Assembly: GCF_002939945.1 (NCBI RefSeq)
Contig: NZ_MDEB01000002.1
Location: forward strand, 124,001 to 188,000
DNA from: Xanthomonas arboricola pv. populi
Lineage (GTDB): Bacteria; Pseudomonadota; Gammaproteobacteria; Xanthomonadales; Xanthomonadaceae
DNA length: 64,000 nucleotides
Reading direction: 5' to 3'
Under the pieces are notes generated by a model. It saw only the letters and a program-made list of their open reading frames with translations, ran no database searches and was not told the DNA's origin. Positions 18,035 to 26,744 of the stretch are shown here, one piece after another. The position numbers and the translations under genes were made by a program. Numbering within the stretch: position 1 is the first letter of the stretch; each line of letters opens with the position of its first letter.

Positions 18035-19027
18035 ATGTCCGCCACAATCCGCAAGATCGCGACGTTCAACGTCAATGGCATCAATAGCCGGCTGCCGCAT
18101 CTGCTGGAGTGGTTGCAGCGCGAGCAACCGGATATCGTCGGCTTGCAGGAACTGAAAGCCACGCAGGACGTCTTCCCGGAACAGGCGATCCGCGATGCCG
18201 GGTACGGCGTGATCTGGCAAGGCGAGAAGTCGTGGAATGGCGTGGCATTGCTGGCGCGCGGTACCGATCCGGTGGAAATCCGTCGGGGGCTGCCGTGGGA
18301 CCCTGGCGATACGCAGAGCCGCTATCTGGAAGCGGCAATTCACGGGGTGGTGGTGGCCTGCCTGTATCTGCCCAACGGAAACCCGCAGCCCGGGCCGAAG
18401 TTCGATTACAAGCTGGCGTGGTTTCAACGCTTGATCCGGCACGCCAAGACGCTGGTGGACCTTCCGTACCCGGCAGCGTTGATCGGCGACTTCAATGTGG
18501 TGCCGATCGATGCCGACATCTACGACCCCAAGGGCTGGCGCAAGGATGCGTTGCTGCAGCCGGAGAGTCGCCAGGCGTATCGAACCCTGCTCGACCAGGG
18601 CTGGACCGACAGCCTGCTTGCCGTCCACGGCGAGACGCCGATCTACACCTTCTGGGACTATTTTCGGCAGCATTTTGCACGTGATCGCGGCCTGCGCATC
18701 GACCACCTGCTGCTCAATCGCACCCTGGCGCCCGGGCTGCAGCATGCCGGCGTGGACAAGTGGGTGCGTGCACTGGAGAAGGCCAGCGATCATGCGCCGA
18801 CCTGGATCAGCGTGCGTGTGCCGGAAGCGGTAGCCACGCCAGCAACCGAGGCCAAGGCTGTGCCCAGGCCCCGTAAGCGGGCCGTTGCAAAGGCACCCCC
18901 GGTACGCAAGCCGACAGCGAAGACGGCGTCCAAGACCGGGACGAAGAAGACGCCAACGCGGCCGGCCGCCAGCAAGTCAGTCGCACCCACCAAGGCGCGC
19001 AAGCTGGCGAAGAAAAGAGCTGGGTAA
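18035..19027 (+). CDS. xthA: Exodeoxyribonuclease III with a long basic C-terminal tail
   Basis: AP endonuclease / 3'-5' exonuclease of base-excision repair. The EEP nuclease fold covers residues 1 to about 258: TFNVNGINSR, LQELKATQ (metal-binding Glu), LIGDFNVVP (Asp/Asn pair) and ASDHAPTW (catalytic Asp-His). From about residue 262 a tail of some 68 residues is made almost only of Lys, Arg, Ala, Pro and Thr (for example KTASKTGTKKTPTRPAASKS), like histone H1-type tails. E. coli XthA has 268 residues and no such tail. ATG at 18035 starts the fold. Confidence 0.93.
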   Translation: MSATIRKIATFNVNGINSRLPHLLEWLQREQPDIVGLQELKATQDVFPEQAIRDAGYGVIWQGEKSWNGVALLARGTDPVEIRRGLPWDPGDTQSRYLEAAIHGVVVACLYLPNGNPQPGPKFDYKLAWFQRLIRHAKTLVDLPYPAALIGDFNVVPIDADIYDPKGWRKDALLQPESRQAYRTLLDQGWTDSLLAVHGETPIYTFWDYFRQHFARDRGLRIDHLLLNRTLAPGLQHAGVDKWVRALEKASDHAPTWISVRVPEAVATPATEAKAVPRPRKRAVAKAPPVRKPTAKTASKTGTKKTPTRPAASKSVAPTKARKLAKKRAG

Positions 19028-19146
19028 CGCGGCAGGGCTAGCCGGTCCTGCCTGCGCGTTGACGCTCCATCCGACGCTGCTTGATCCGATGCAGCGGGGG
19101 GGCGGTATCCTAGCCAGGTCATCGATCGGTCGACCGTGCCTTGCTC

Positions 19147-20400
19147 ATGATCAGCTACGCCGACGCACTTGCGATTGTCCATCAGCAGATCGCCGTATTG
19201 GCCGGCGAGTGGGTGGACAGTGCCGATGCCGAACGACGTGTGCTGGCGCAGGCGTTGTCGAGTCCGGCCGAGCTGCCGGCTTTCGACAACAGTGCGATGG
19301 ATGGATTTGCGCTGGTCACTGCCGGCCGTGGTGCGATTGCCGGCAGCGAACATGTGATCTGTGGCAGCGTTGCCGCAGGCGAAGACGCCGGTAGCATCAC
19401 GGCGGGCAGCGCGTGGGAAATCATGACCGGTGCCGGTTTACCTGCCGGCGCCGACGCAGTGGTGCCGATCGAACAGGTGGACGTGCTGGCGCATGATGGC
19501 CCACGGCCCAGCCGCATCCGTCTGCGCGCCGATCTTCGCTCCGGTCAGCATATTCGTCGACGCGGAGAAGATGTGGCCTTGCACGATCGCGTCATCGAGG
19601 CCGGCACCGTGCTGCGCGCCGCGCACCTGATGCTGTTGGCCGGGCTGGGCTGCGCGCGCGTGCAGGTGGTGCGGCGTCCGCGTGTGGCCCTGATTGCGAC
19701 CGGCCGCGAGTTGATCGGCGATCCGGCGCAGCCGTTGCAGCCGGGACAGATTCGCGATGGTACCAGCAGTTATCTGCTCAGCCAGCTGCATGCAGCCGGT
19801 GCCGATCTGGTGTGGCGTGGACAGGTGGGCGATGACGCTGCCGGCTTCGATCTGGCGCTTGCGCAGGCGCGCGACGCGGGCGCCGATGTGATTCTGAGCA
19901 CCGGTGCGGTATCGCGTGGTCGCTACGATTTCATACCGGATGCCTTGGCACGGCATGGCGCGGCGGTGCTGTTTCACAAGGTTGCGGTGCGGCCGGGCAA
20001 GCCGGTGTTGCTTGCGCGCTTCGAAGATCGTGCGCTGTATGTCGGTTTGCCGGGAAATCCGATGGCCAGCGCTGCCGGACTACGCTTTTTCGTGGAGCCG
20101 GCGCTGCGCGGTTTGCTTGGCATGCCGGCCGAGCGCGGCTTGCAGGTTGCGCTGGAAACGCCGATGCAGGCACGACCGCTCTGGCGGCAACACCTGCGCG
20201 CACGTCTGACCTGCAACGCTGCCGGAGTGCTCTGCGTACAGATCCTGCCGCAGCAGGAGTCGTTCCGCGTGGCGCCGTTGTTGCAGGCCAATGTGTGGGC
20301 GGTATTGGAGCCGCAGGACGCTGGCGCCGCGCCCGGTACGACGGCGCAGGTGTTCGGGCTGGGCCATCTGCAGCCGGCCGCACCGGCGCTTGTGCCATGA
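19147..20400 (+). CDS. moeA: Molybdopterin molybdenumtransferase MoeA (copy 2)
   Basis: Second MoeA-type protein in the window (417 residues): DNSAMDGFAL near residue 47, MTGAGLPAGADAVVPIEQV, ATGRELIGDP, STGAVSRGRYDFIPD and GLPGNPMASAAGLRFF. The TGGVS active-site motif of the Mog-like domain appears here as STGAVS, so one Gly is changed to Ala. ATG at 19147 is preferred to TTG at 19141. It is followed 46 bases later by mobA and is probably cotranscribed with it. Confidence 0.93.
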   Translation: MISYADALAIVHQQIAVLAGEWVDSADAERRVLAQALSSPAELPAFDNSAMDGFALVTAGRGAIAGSEHVICGSVAAGEDAGSITAGSAWEIMTGAGLPAGADAVVPIEQVDVLAHDGPRPSRIRLRADLRSGQHIRRRGEDVALHDRVIEAGTVLRAAHLMLLAGLGCARVQVVRRPRVALIATGRELIGDPAQPLQPGQIRDGTSSYLLSQLHAAGADLVWRGQVGDDAAGFDLALAQARDAGADVILSTGAVSRGRYDFIPDALARHGAAVLFHKVAVRPGKPVLLARFEDRALYVGLPGNPMASAAGLRFFVEPALRGLLGMPAERGLQVALETPMQARPLWRQHLRARLTCNAAGVLCVQILPQQESFRVAPLLQANVWAVLEPQDAGAAPGTTAQVFGLGHLQPAAPALVP

Positions 20401-20446
20401 GCGTGCGCCGGCACGTGGCCCGATGCAGTGCCGACGAGCAGGCGGC

Positions 20447-21016
20447 ATGACGGCCATGCCTGCCTGGACGGGGGTGGTGCTGGCCGGTGGCCGTTCCTCG
20501 CGGATGGGGCGGGACAAGGCGCTGCTGCAGTGGCACGGACGTCCATTGCTGGAGCACATGCAGGCGTTGCTGCGCGATGCCGGCGCGCGCGATGTGGTGA
20601 TCAGCGGCGATCGCCCGGGCTATGCCGGGATTGCCGACGCGCAGCCGGACCTGGGGCCGCTTGGCGGCCTGACCAGCGTCATTGATCGGCTGGCCGATGC
20701 AATGACGCTGGTGGTGGTGCCGGTCGACATGCCGCTGCTGTCCAGGGCATTGCTGGAGCGACTGCTGGCTCCGCCGCATCAGCGCTGCGTTGCCTTCGAA
20801 GAGCAGATGTTGCCGATGCGTCTGTACGTGGATGGTGCTATGCGTGAGGCGCTCTCTGCGCTGATGGCCGGCCTCGGGCCGTCACGCTCGCTACGCGCCC
20901 TGCAGGCCGCATTGCAGTGCCATCGCGTGGCTGTCACCGCCAGCGAACGCGCCGCGTTCGTCAATTGCAATACGCCCGAGCAGTGGAGTCAGCTCATCCA
21001 TGAAAATCCAGATTGA
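20447..21016 (+). CDS. mobA: Molybdenum cofactor guanylyltransferase MobA
   Basis: Links GMP to molybdopterin to form the MGD cofactor of bacterial nitrate reductases and related enzymes. The nucleotide-binding start GVVLAGGRSSRMGRDKALL lies at about residues 8-26, and DLGPLGGLTSV and VPVDMPLLS (metal Asp) follow. ATG at 20447 gives 189 residues; ATG at 20456 is also possible. The 3' end overlaps the next gene by 17 bases. Confidence 0.93.
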   Translation: MTAMPAWTGVVLAGGRSSRMGRDKALLQWHGRPLLEHMQALLRDAGARDVVISGDRPGYAGIADAQPDLGPLGGLTSVIDRLADAMTLVVVPVDMPLLSRALLERLLAPPHQRCVAFEEQMLPMRLYVDGAMREALSALMAGLGPSRSLRALQAALQCHRVAVTASERAAFVNCNTPEQWSQLIHENPD

Positions 21017-21362
21017 GGGTCAGCAGCTGCGCTTTCGCATCGACGAAGCCGAACTGGCCGAATTGCTTGCCGGGCGCACGGTCGAGAATCTGAGCCGCTT
21101 GCCGAGCGGGCAGGGCGCGCGACTGGTGCGCCACAGCGTGAGCCTGACCGGCGGTCACGCGGCCTGCAACTGCGCTACCGACCATTGGCAGTTGTCGGTG
21201 CCGCGCGATGCGTTGGAAGAACATGCACGGCAATTGCCCAGCCGCGATGGATTGATGTTCCGCTTCGACGCCGGTGCCGGCCATGCCGAACAGACGCCGT
21301 TGCAGGTGACCTTCGATATCGATGTGCGCGACAGTGCGCGCAAGCGCTTTCCGAAAACCTGA
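21000..21362 (+). CDS. Conserved hypothetical protein after mobA (DUF7009-like)
   Basis: A 120-residue protein starting MKIQIEGQQLRFRIDEAELA. It overlaps mobA by 17 bases, so it belongs to the same operon. The start resembles the small DUF7009 family as I remember it, which has no known reaction. It has two close Cys residues removed by one (CNC near residue 59) and no signal peptide. The function is unknown; position suggests a link with molybdenum or nitrate metabolism. Confidence 0.75.
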   Translation: MKIQIEGQQLRFRIDEAELAELLAGRTVENLSRLPSGQGARLVRHSVSLTGGHAACNCATDHWQLSVPRDALEEHARQLPSRDGLMFRFDAGAGHAEQTPLQVTFDIDVRDSARKRFPKT

Positions 21363-21390
21363 GTTGGCTGTGGCTGCACATGCGTACCGC

Positions 21391-22389
21391 TCATGCCTCG
21401 GCTTCAAGGCGCGCAGAAATGCCGGGTACATGCTCGCACGCGAGGCCGCGTGCCCGCATCGCCGCTTCGATTGCAGCAGCATCGACATCGCTGTAGCCGG
21501 CGCCGCTGCGCAACGCGACCACGTGCAGGCCTTCTATCGCCAGTTCAAGCAATAGATCGTGTTGTACAGCGGCATCGTGCGGCAAGTCGCGGCGTGAGGC
21601 ATCGCGCCTTGCCAGTTCCAGCACTGCATCGGGGATGTCGTCGCCGATCAGCAGCACGTCGGCCAGATTCATCGCACGCAGCGCCTTGATGGTGAGCAGG
21701 CCGGGATCGCCCGGGCCGGTGCCGACCAGTTGCACGCTGCCACGCGCCGGCACCGCGCCGGCATCGTCCAGTGCAGCAGTGAATGCGATTTCGGCCGCGT
21801 CGTCGTTGCCGGCCTGCAGCAGCAGCGGCACGTCGCCGTCGATGATGCGATCGAACCAGCGCCGGCGCCGATTCATGTCGGGGAACTGGCTGCGGATGCG
21901 CTCGCGGTGACGCGCAAACATGCCGGCGAACCGGCCGACCGAGACATCCAGTTCGCGTTCCAGCCGTTCGCGCAGGCGGCGTGCCAGCATCGGTGCGGCG
22001 CCCGCGGAGGAAATGGCGATGACCAGCGGGTCGCGATCCACGATGGCCGGCACCTGATAGGTCGACAGCTCCGCATCGTCCACCACATTGACCAGGCGCC
22101 GACGCGCACCGGCGGCAGCGGCGACACGTTGATTCAACGCGCCATCGTCGGTAGCGGCGACCACCAGCCATACGTCGTCGATCCAGGCGGGATCGAACTG
22201 GCCGCCCAATTGCTCGAAACGGCCGGCCTGCATCAGTTCCGCCAGGTCGGGCGAGAGCGTATGCGCATACAGGCGGATATGCGCGCCGGCCTTGAGCAGC
22301 GCCAGCACCTTGCGCGTGGCGACCTCGCCACCGCCGATGACCAGCACGACGCGCGCTTGCAGGTTTGCGAACAACGGGAACAACGGCAT
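21391..22389 (-). CDS. cysG: Siroheme synthase CysG with truncated methylase domain
   Basis: The N-terminal precorrin-2 dehydrogenase/ferrochelatase part is intact (residues 1-205): VVLVIGGGEVATRKVLALL, LVVAATDD, NVVDDAELSTYQVPAIV, ISSAGAAPMLARRLR. The C-terminal uroporphyrinogen methylase part begins correctly (LVGTGPGDPGLLTIKALRA) but the GGDP motif reads RSGAGYSD and the protein ends just after EHVPGIS, so about half the methylase fold is missing. Length is 332 against about 457 in E. coli. Siroheme would need a separate methylase. ATG at 22389 starts the fold. It converges on the mobA operon. Confidence 0.88.
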   Translation of the reverse strand: MPLFPLFANLQARVVLVIGGGEVATRKVLALLKAGAHIRLYAHTLSPDLAELMQAGRFEQLGGQFDPAWIDDVWLVVAATDDGALNQRVAAAAGARRRLVNVVDDAELSTYQVPAIVDRDPLVIAISSAGAAPMLARRLRERLERELDVSVGRFAGMFARHRERIRSQFPDMNRRRRWFDRIIDGDVPLLLQAGNDDAAEIAFTAALDDAGAVPARGSVQLVGTGPGDPGLLTIKALRAMNLADVLLIGDDIPDAVLELARRDASRRDLPHDAAVQHDLLLELAIEGLHVVALRSGAGYSDVDAAAIEAAMRARGLACEHVPGISARLEAEA

Positions 22390-22476
22390 CAGACGTACTC
22401 CGAAAGGATGGCTCGCACCGACGACATGTTGCATGGCACCATCAGGCCACGTCCACGTCCACGCTCGCTGCCGCCA

Positions 22477-22670
22477 ATGCGTGTCTTGCTGGTCAACGAT
22501 ACCGAAAAGCCGATCGGCGAACCGCGTCAGGCGTGACGCGTGCGGGTCATACGGTGCCCGCTGAGGCCAACAACTACGCGGCGCTGCGCCGGCCAGCGAT
22601 GAAGCAGGGTGCCAGGCTGGCCGATGTGCGCGACCGTCTATCGGCTACCGCGGTCGGCGCGGCGCATGCC
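22477..22670 (+). pseudogene. Remnant of a NasT-like ANTAR response regulator
   Basis: ATG at 22477 opens MRVLLVNDTEKPIGEPRQA, the start of the NasT family receiver, and then hits TGA at 22534. Losing one base before the TGA explains this: the next frame continues TRAGHTVPAEA as expected. About 12 codons later the text jumps to YAALRRPAMKQGARLADVRDRL, which looks like the last helix of an ANTAR RNA-binding domain. So one frameshift and a large internal deletion left about 60 codons. It lies 90 bases from the divergent cysG. Confidence 0.7.
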
Positions 22671-22728
22671 CTGGCCAGCTTGGTCCACCGCGCGAGTCGA
22701 TCCCTGCACGGCTTCGTTGTAAGAAGCC

Positions 22729-23790
22729 TCACCGGATAACGCGGCGTGCCAACAGGCCGCGCGCATGCCGCAACGCGATGCGCTCGTAGCACAGGTGATA
22801 GATCACGCCGAGCAGCAGCGCTGCGATCACGCTGAGCAGCAGGTTCACCGGCCAGGTGGCCAGCGGCCCCATCCGCCGCGTGGTACGCGCCACCAGCGAC
22901 ATCAGCGGCATATGCACCAGGTAGATCGCATACGATGCGTTGCCCAGCAACAGCAGTATCGGGCCGATACGCAGCCAGCCGCGCCATTCCGCGCGCACCA
23001 GGCCGACCAATGCCCCGGCGATCGCCAGGCCGAACAGCGGCGAATGCACGCGTTGCATGCCATCGAGCATGAAGTACGCGGATGCGACAACCGCGACTGC
23101 ATAGCTGACCCACACCGTCCATGGTGCAGCGCTCAGCACCGCACGTGCCGCCAGCATGCCGAATACGAATTCCAGCGTGATGGGATGCAGCAGCAACGCC
23201 CGCCAGGACAGCTCCACCGGTTGTGCGAACGGCGCGCCAAGGGCCGCGTAGAACAGCGTCACGCTTGCCCAGAGCAACGCGCAACGCAGCGGATGCCCGC
23301 TACGGAAGAATAGCCACGCCAGTGCGTAGAACATCAGCTCGTAACTCAGCGTCCACGCCACGCCCAACGCGGATTGTCCATCGACCGGCAGCAAGGTCAG
23401 CGTGGCAAACCATGACCAACCCATGTCGCCATCATCCAGGCTAGGCCGCAGCGTATAGGCCAGTGCCAACGAAACACCCACCGGCCAGTACGGCAGATAG
23501 ATGCGGCTGATACGGCTGCTGGCGTAATCGCGGCTCCAGCCCGGCGTGTCCGCACTGGCATGATTGACGTAGTAGATGATGAAGCCCGACAGCACAAAGA
23601 AGAAATCCACGCCCAGATAGCCGTGCGCCAGCGCCGCGGCCAGCCATGCCGGTAACGGCTGCACCAGGTGCGTGGTGGGCAGCACGCTGTGGCTGAACAC
23701 CACCATCGTGGCGGCCAGCGCACGCCCGGCCTGCAGGACGCGGATGGTGGGACGGGCAGGCAGCGCGACCATCGGCTGCGACATCGGCAC
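22729..23790 (-). CDS. Acyltransferase 3 family membrane protein (O-acyltransferase)
   Basis: Polytopic inner-membrane enzyme that adds acetyl or other acyl groups to sugars of surface polysaccharides. It has 353 residues with about ten hydrophobic spans. Family marks: RALAATMVVFSHS near residue 23 (the conserved R...H pair), GYLGVDFFFVLSGFIIYY (FFxxSGF motif), SRISRIYLPYW (R-x-x-R-x-x-P), and SYAIYLVHMPL near the end. It is the last gene of a six-gene leftward operon of sugar-nucleotide genes, 24 bases behind the SAF oxidoreductase. The sugar acylated is unknown. Confidence 0.88.
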   Translation of the reverse strand: MPMSQPMVALPARPTIRVLQAGRALAATMVVFSHSVLPTTHLVQPLPAWLAAALAHGYLGVDFFFVLSGFIIYYVNHASADTPGWSRDYASSRISRIYLPYWPVGVSLALAYTLRPSLDDGDMGWSWFATLTLLPVDGQSALGVAWTLSYELMFYALAWLFFRSGHPLRCALLWASVTLFYAALGAPFAQPVELSWRALLLHPITLEFVFGMLAARAVLSAAPWTVWVSYAVAVVASAYFMLDGMQRVHSPLFGLAIAGALVGLVRAEWRGWLRIGPILLLLGNASYAIYLVHMPLMSLVARTTRRMGPLATWPVNLLLSVIAALLLGVIYHLCYERIALRHARGLLARRVIR

Positions 23791-23814
23791 AGGGACGCAG
23801 GCCGCCGTCTACGC

Positions 23815-25116
23815 TCAGGCGGCCAGTTCCGCAGCGTCGGTGAAGACACTGGCCTGCTCGGCACGCAGACGATCGATCAGGCGGTTGGCTGGCAATTGCA
23901 CGTCGTCGTAGGTCAGCACCTGGTCCTTGGGCACCGCATGGCGAAGTACACAGCCTTCGGCCACGCCCATCGGCAGCAGCTTTGCGTTTGCGGTGACATC
24001 GGCGCGCTCGCACTGGCCGTAGCTCATGTAGCCGCCGAGCCCGTCGACGGTTTCGCCGATGGCCAGGTCGCGCTTGGCGGTGGCGATCACTTCCACCAGT
24101 GGCGCCCCCAATGGTTGCAGCACCGCATCGCCCAGCAGCACCACCCGCGCCACCGACAACGGCACTTCGAAGTGGCAGAGGTGGTACGGCGTGTAAAAGC
24201 TGTATAGCGGGCCTTCGCCGAGCTTGTAGAGATTGAGGTAATGCTGCTGCCTGGTATCGTCGTGACTGGCCAGCACGAACACGCCGGGCGAGGGCAGGGC
24301 ACCGACCACGTAATCCACCGCGCCGCCGACCGCACGCAAGGCCTCGATGTCGTAGCGCCGGGTCAGTTCATCGACGTGCGCGCGATGCTCATAGCCGGTC
24401 ATGCCACGCTGCAGGATCGACATGCCGGTGCCATTGGCCACGATCGCCTGCTCGAAGCTGATCTTGGTGCCGTCGGCAAAACTGGTGACCATATGCGGAT
24501 CCTGGCCCCACTTCGCTGCGAACCCCGCCTGTGTCGCCGGTGTGCGATACGGGTCCTGCAGGCCCTTGATGTTGCCGCACAGCAGCGGCGTCAGACCGAT
24601 CGAGCGCACGAACCGGTACAGGTTCATCTGCACGCCGGGCTGGTCGCCATCGCAGGCGCTGAAGATCACGCCGGCCGCATCGGCCTTGCGCTTGAGCAGC
24701 GGGCCGACGGTGCCGTCGAGTTCGGCATTCATCGTGACCATGTGGTGGCCGTGGGCGATGGCGCCCAGACTGATGCGCGCACCATAGTCGATGGCGCCGG
24801 TGGCATCGATCAGGCAATCCAGCGTATCGCATTCGTACAGGAGTGCGGGGTCGTCGGTCACGGCCGGAATGCCGGCAGCGATCTGGCGCTTCAACTCGCT
24901 GGCGCCATCCACCACGCGTGCGTGCTGGCCAGCCTGGCGGTAGGCCTCCAGCGCCTTGTCCACGCTGCGGTTGCAGATCACCGACACCCGCATGCCCGGC
25001 ACCGAATGCGCGATCTGGTTGACGATGCCGCGTGCCATGAAGCCGGCGCCGTACAGGCCGACACGCAATGGGCGGCCTTCGGCGGCACGGGCCTGCAATA
25101 GACGATCGATATTCAT
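23815..25116 (-). CDS. Homoserine-dehydrogenase-like SAF-domain oxidoreductase (COG4091 type)
   Basis: NAD(P)-dependent oxidoreductase: Rossmann start RVGLYGAGFMARGIVNQIA at about residues 18-36, DCLIDATGAIDYGA and SACDGDQPGVQMNLYRF. The C-terminal part resembles a SAF domain. The family is called homoserine dehydrogenase by similarity, but its members often sit in polysaccharide gene clusters, and a Brucella relative (DRL) reduces deoxyxylulose phosphate, so the substrate is open. ATG at 25116 overlaps the stop of the RfbC-like gene by 4 bases, giving 433 residues and tight coupling. Confidence 0.82.
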   Translation of the reverse strand: MNIDRLLQARAAEGRPLRVGLYGAGFMARGIVNQIAHSVPGMRVSVICNRSVDKALEAYRQAGQHARVVDGASELKRQIAAGIPAVTDDPALLYECDTLDCLIDATGAIDYGARISLGAIAHGHHMVTMNAELDGTVGPLLKRKADAAGVIFSACDGDQPGVQMNLYRFVRSIGLTPLLCGNIKGLQDPYRTPATQAGFAAKWGQDPHMVTSFADGTKISFEQAIVANGTGMSILQRGMTGYEHRAHVDELTRRYDIEALRAVGGAVDYVVGALPSPGVFVLASHDDTRQQHYLNLYKLGEGPLYSFYTPYHLCHFEVPLSVARVVLLGDAVLQPLGAPLVEVIATAKRDLAIGETVDGLGGYMSYGQCERADVTANAKLLPMGVAEGCVLRHAVPKDQVLTYDDVQLPANRLIDRLRAEQASVFTDAAELAA

Positions 25117-25694
25117 GCGTGCTCCCGCTGGGTGAGTCCGGCAAGGGTGGGGATGCCGTGTTGTTGTTCGTTGAAGTCCGGCCACGCGGCATCCTTGTCG
25201 GACACCAGCTGTGGTTCGAACGGCCACTGCACGCCCAGGCGCGGATCGTTCCAGCGCAAGCCACGCTCGGCCTGCGGCGTGTACATCGCACTGGCGAAAT
25301 AGAACGCCTCGGTCTGCGGCTGCAAGGTGATGAAGCCATGCGCAAAGCCGCGCGGCACGTACAGCGCCAGGCGATTGTCCGCAGTCAATTCGGTGCCGTA
25401 CCACTGCAGATAGGTAGGCGAATCCGGGCGCAGATCCACGATCGCGTCCCACAGCGCACCGCGGATGCAGCGCACGATCTTGACCTCGGCAGCGGGCGGC
25501 AGTTGGTAATGCATGCCACGCAAGGTGCCGGCCTGCGCATTGAACGAGTTATTGACCTGCACGAACTGATCGACCAGGCCGGCCTGCGCCATCTCCTGGG
25601 TGCAGAACACGCGTGCGAACCAGCCACGTTCATCGCCACGCTGCTGCGGCTCGATCACGAACGCGCCCGCCAGCGGGGTGGGGTGGAAGATCAT
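25113..25694 (-). CDS. dTDP-4-dehydrorhamnose 3,5-epimerase-like protein (RfbC family)
   Basis: Cupin-fold sugar epimerase of 193 residues. Catalytic marks of RfbC are present: GTLRGMHYQ (active-site His), AKIVRC-like block VKIVRCIRGALWDAIVDLR, and LYVPRGFAHGF. It lacks the usual RmlABD partners; its neighbours are a CDP-glucose-type nucleotidyltransferase and an NAD epimerase, so the substrate is more likely a CDP-linked 4-keto sugar. Start ATG at 25694 overlaps the upstream stop by 4 bases. Confidence 0.88.
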   Translation of the reverse strand: MIFHPTPLAGAFVIEPQQRGDERGWFARVFCTQEMAQAGLVDQFVQVNNSFNAQAGTLRGMHYQLPPAAEVKIVRCIRGALWDAIVDLRPDSPTYLQWYGTELTADNRLALYVPRGFAHGFITLQPQTEAFYFASAMYTPQAERGLRWNDPRLGVQWPFEPQLVSDKDAAWPDFNEQQHGIPTLAGLTQREHA

Positions 25695-26740
25695 GCCGCC
25701 ACCCTCAGATCCGGTGCCAGGGTTCCTGTGTCGACCAGCTGCTGCAGGATACGCAGACGAATGAAGTCCGACCGCTGGCGGAAGTCGCCATCGCTGAACC
25801 CGGCACGCTGCAGATCGTCGCGCAGCTCGGTGATGGTGGAGCGCAGGGTTTCCTGCGGTTGATGTTCCGGTGCCAGGCGTTCGAACAAGGAGAAGTCCAC
25901 GCGATAGGAGCGGTTGTCGCTCGGTGCGCTGGTGGAGATCGCCACATGCGCACTGGGAATCGCCACACCGACCGCGTGGGCAAGATCGCGGATCTGCACA
26001 TTCCAGCGCTCCGAGCCGGCATTGACGAACAGGTACTGCCCGCCTGCTGCCGGCGTGCGGCTCAATGCCCAGTCGATGGCGCGCGCCATGTCGCGCACGT
26101 GGATCAACGGCCGCCAGGGCGAGCCATCGGACAACACCTCCACGGTGCCGTTGGCCACCGCGCTGGCGACGAAATCGTTGAGCACCAGATCCAGCCGCAG
26201 ACGCGGCGAGGCGCCGCAGGCGGTAGCGAACCGCAGGCAGGTGATCACCATGTCGGTGTCCAGCTGCGCAAGCGCACGTTCGGTGTCGATCTTGGAATGC
26301 GCATACGCCGTCAGCGGTGCGATGGCGCTGGTTTCCGACCGTGGCGTACCATCGGCGGCGGCACCGTACACGCTGCAGCTGGAGGCAAACACGAAGTGAC
26401 CCACGCCGGCCTGCGCGGCCGCTTGCGCCACCGCCACGCTTGCGCGGCAGTTGATCGCATCGGTAACCAGCTCGAAACGCTTGCCCATCGCATCGTTGGA
26501 GATCGCAGCCAGATGCACCACTGCGTCGAAGCCCTGCAATTGCTGCGCGGTGAGATCGCGCACGTCGCCGAACCATTGCTGGTCCAGCACCACTTCCGGC
26601 AGGCGGCGCGGGTCGGACAGGCAATGCGCGAACCAGCCGCGATCCAGCCCGACCAACCAGGCCTGCGGATAGCGCTGTCGCAAGTGCGCGGCCACGACCG
26701 GGCCGATGTAGCCCATGTTGCCGGTGATCAGAATACGCAT
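25691..26740 (-). CDS. NAD-dependent epimerase/dehydratase (extended SDR)
   Basis: Nucleotide-sugar epimerase or dehydratase of 349 residues. NAD-binding ILITGNMGYIGPVVAAHL at residues 3-20, VHLAAISND, FASSCSVYG with the catalytic Ser, and YAHSK (Tyr-x-x-x-Lys). It is not a close match to CDP-glucose 4,6-dehydratase RfbG, whose start reads GHTGFKGSW, so this operon has RfbF without an obvious RfbG. It lies 4 bases after rfbF and overlaps the RfbC-like gene. Confidence 0.85.
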   Translation of the reverse strand: MRILITGNMGYIGPVVAAHLRQRYPQAWLVGLDRGWFAHCLSDPRRLPEVVLDQQWFGDVRDLTAQQLQGFDAVVHLAAISNDAMGKRFELVTDAINCRASVAVAQAAAQAGVGHFVFASSCSVYGAAADGTPRSETSAIAPLTAYAHSKIDTERALAQLDTDMVITCLRFATACGASPRLRLDLVLNDFVASAVANGTVEVLSDGSPWRPLIHVRDMARAIDWALSRTPAAGGQYLFVNAGSERWNVQIRDLAHAVGVAIPSAHVAISTSAPSDNRSYRVDFSLFERLAPEHQPQETLRSTITELRDDLQRAGFSDGDFRQRSDFIRLRILQQLVDTGTLAPDLRVAA

Positions 26741-26744
26741 GGTG

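Noticed and set aside
19031-19052. Hairpin GGCAGG...CCTGCC after xthA as terminator
   Set aside because: Only 6 bp with a 10-base loop and no T-run; too weak to list.
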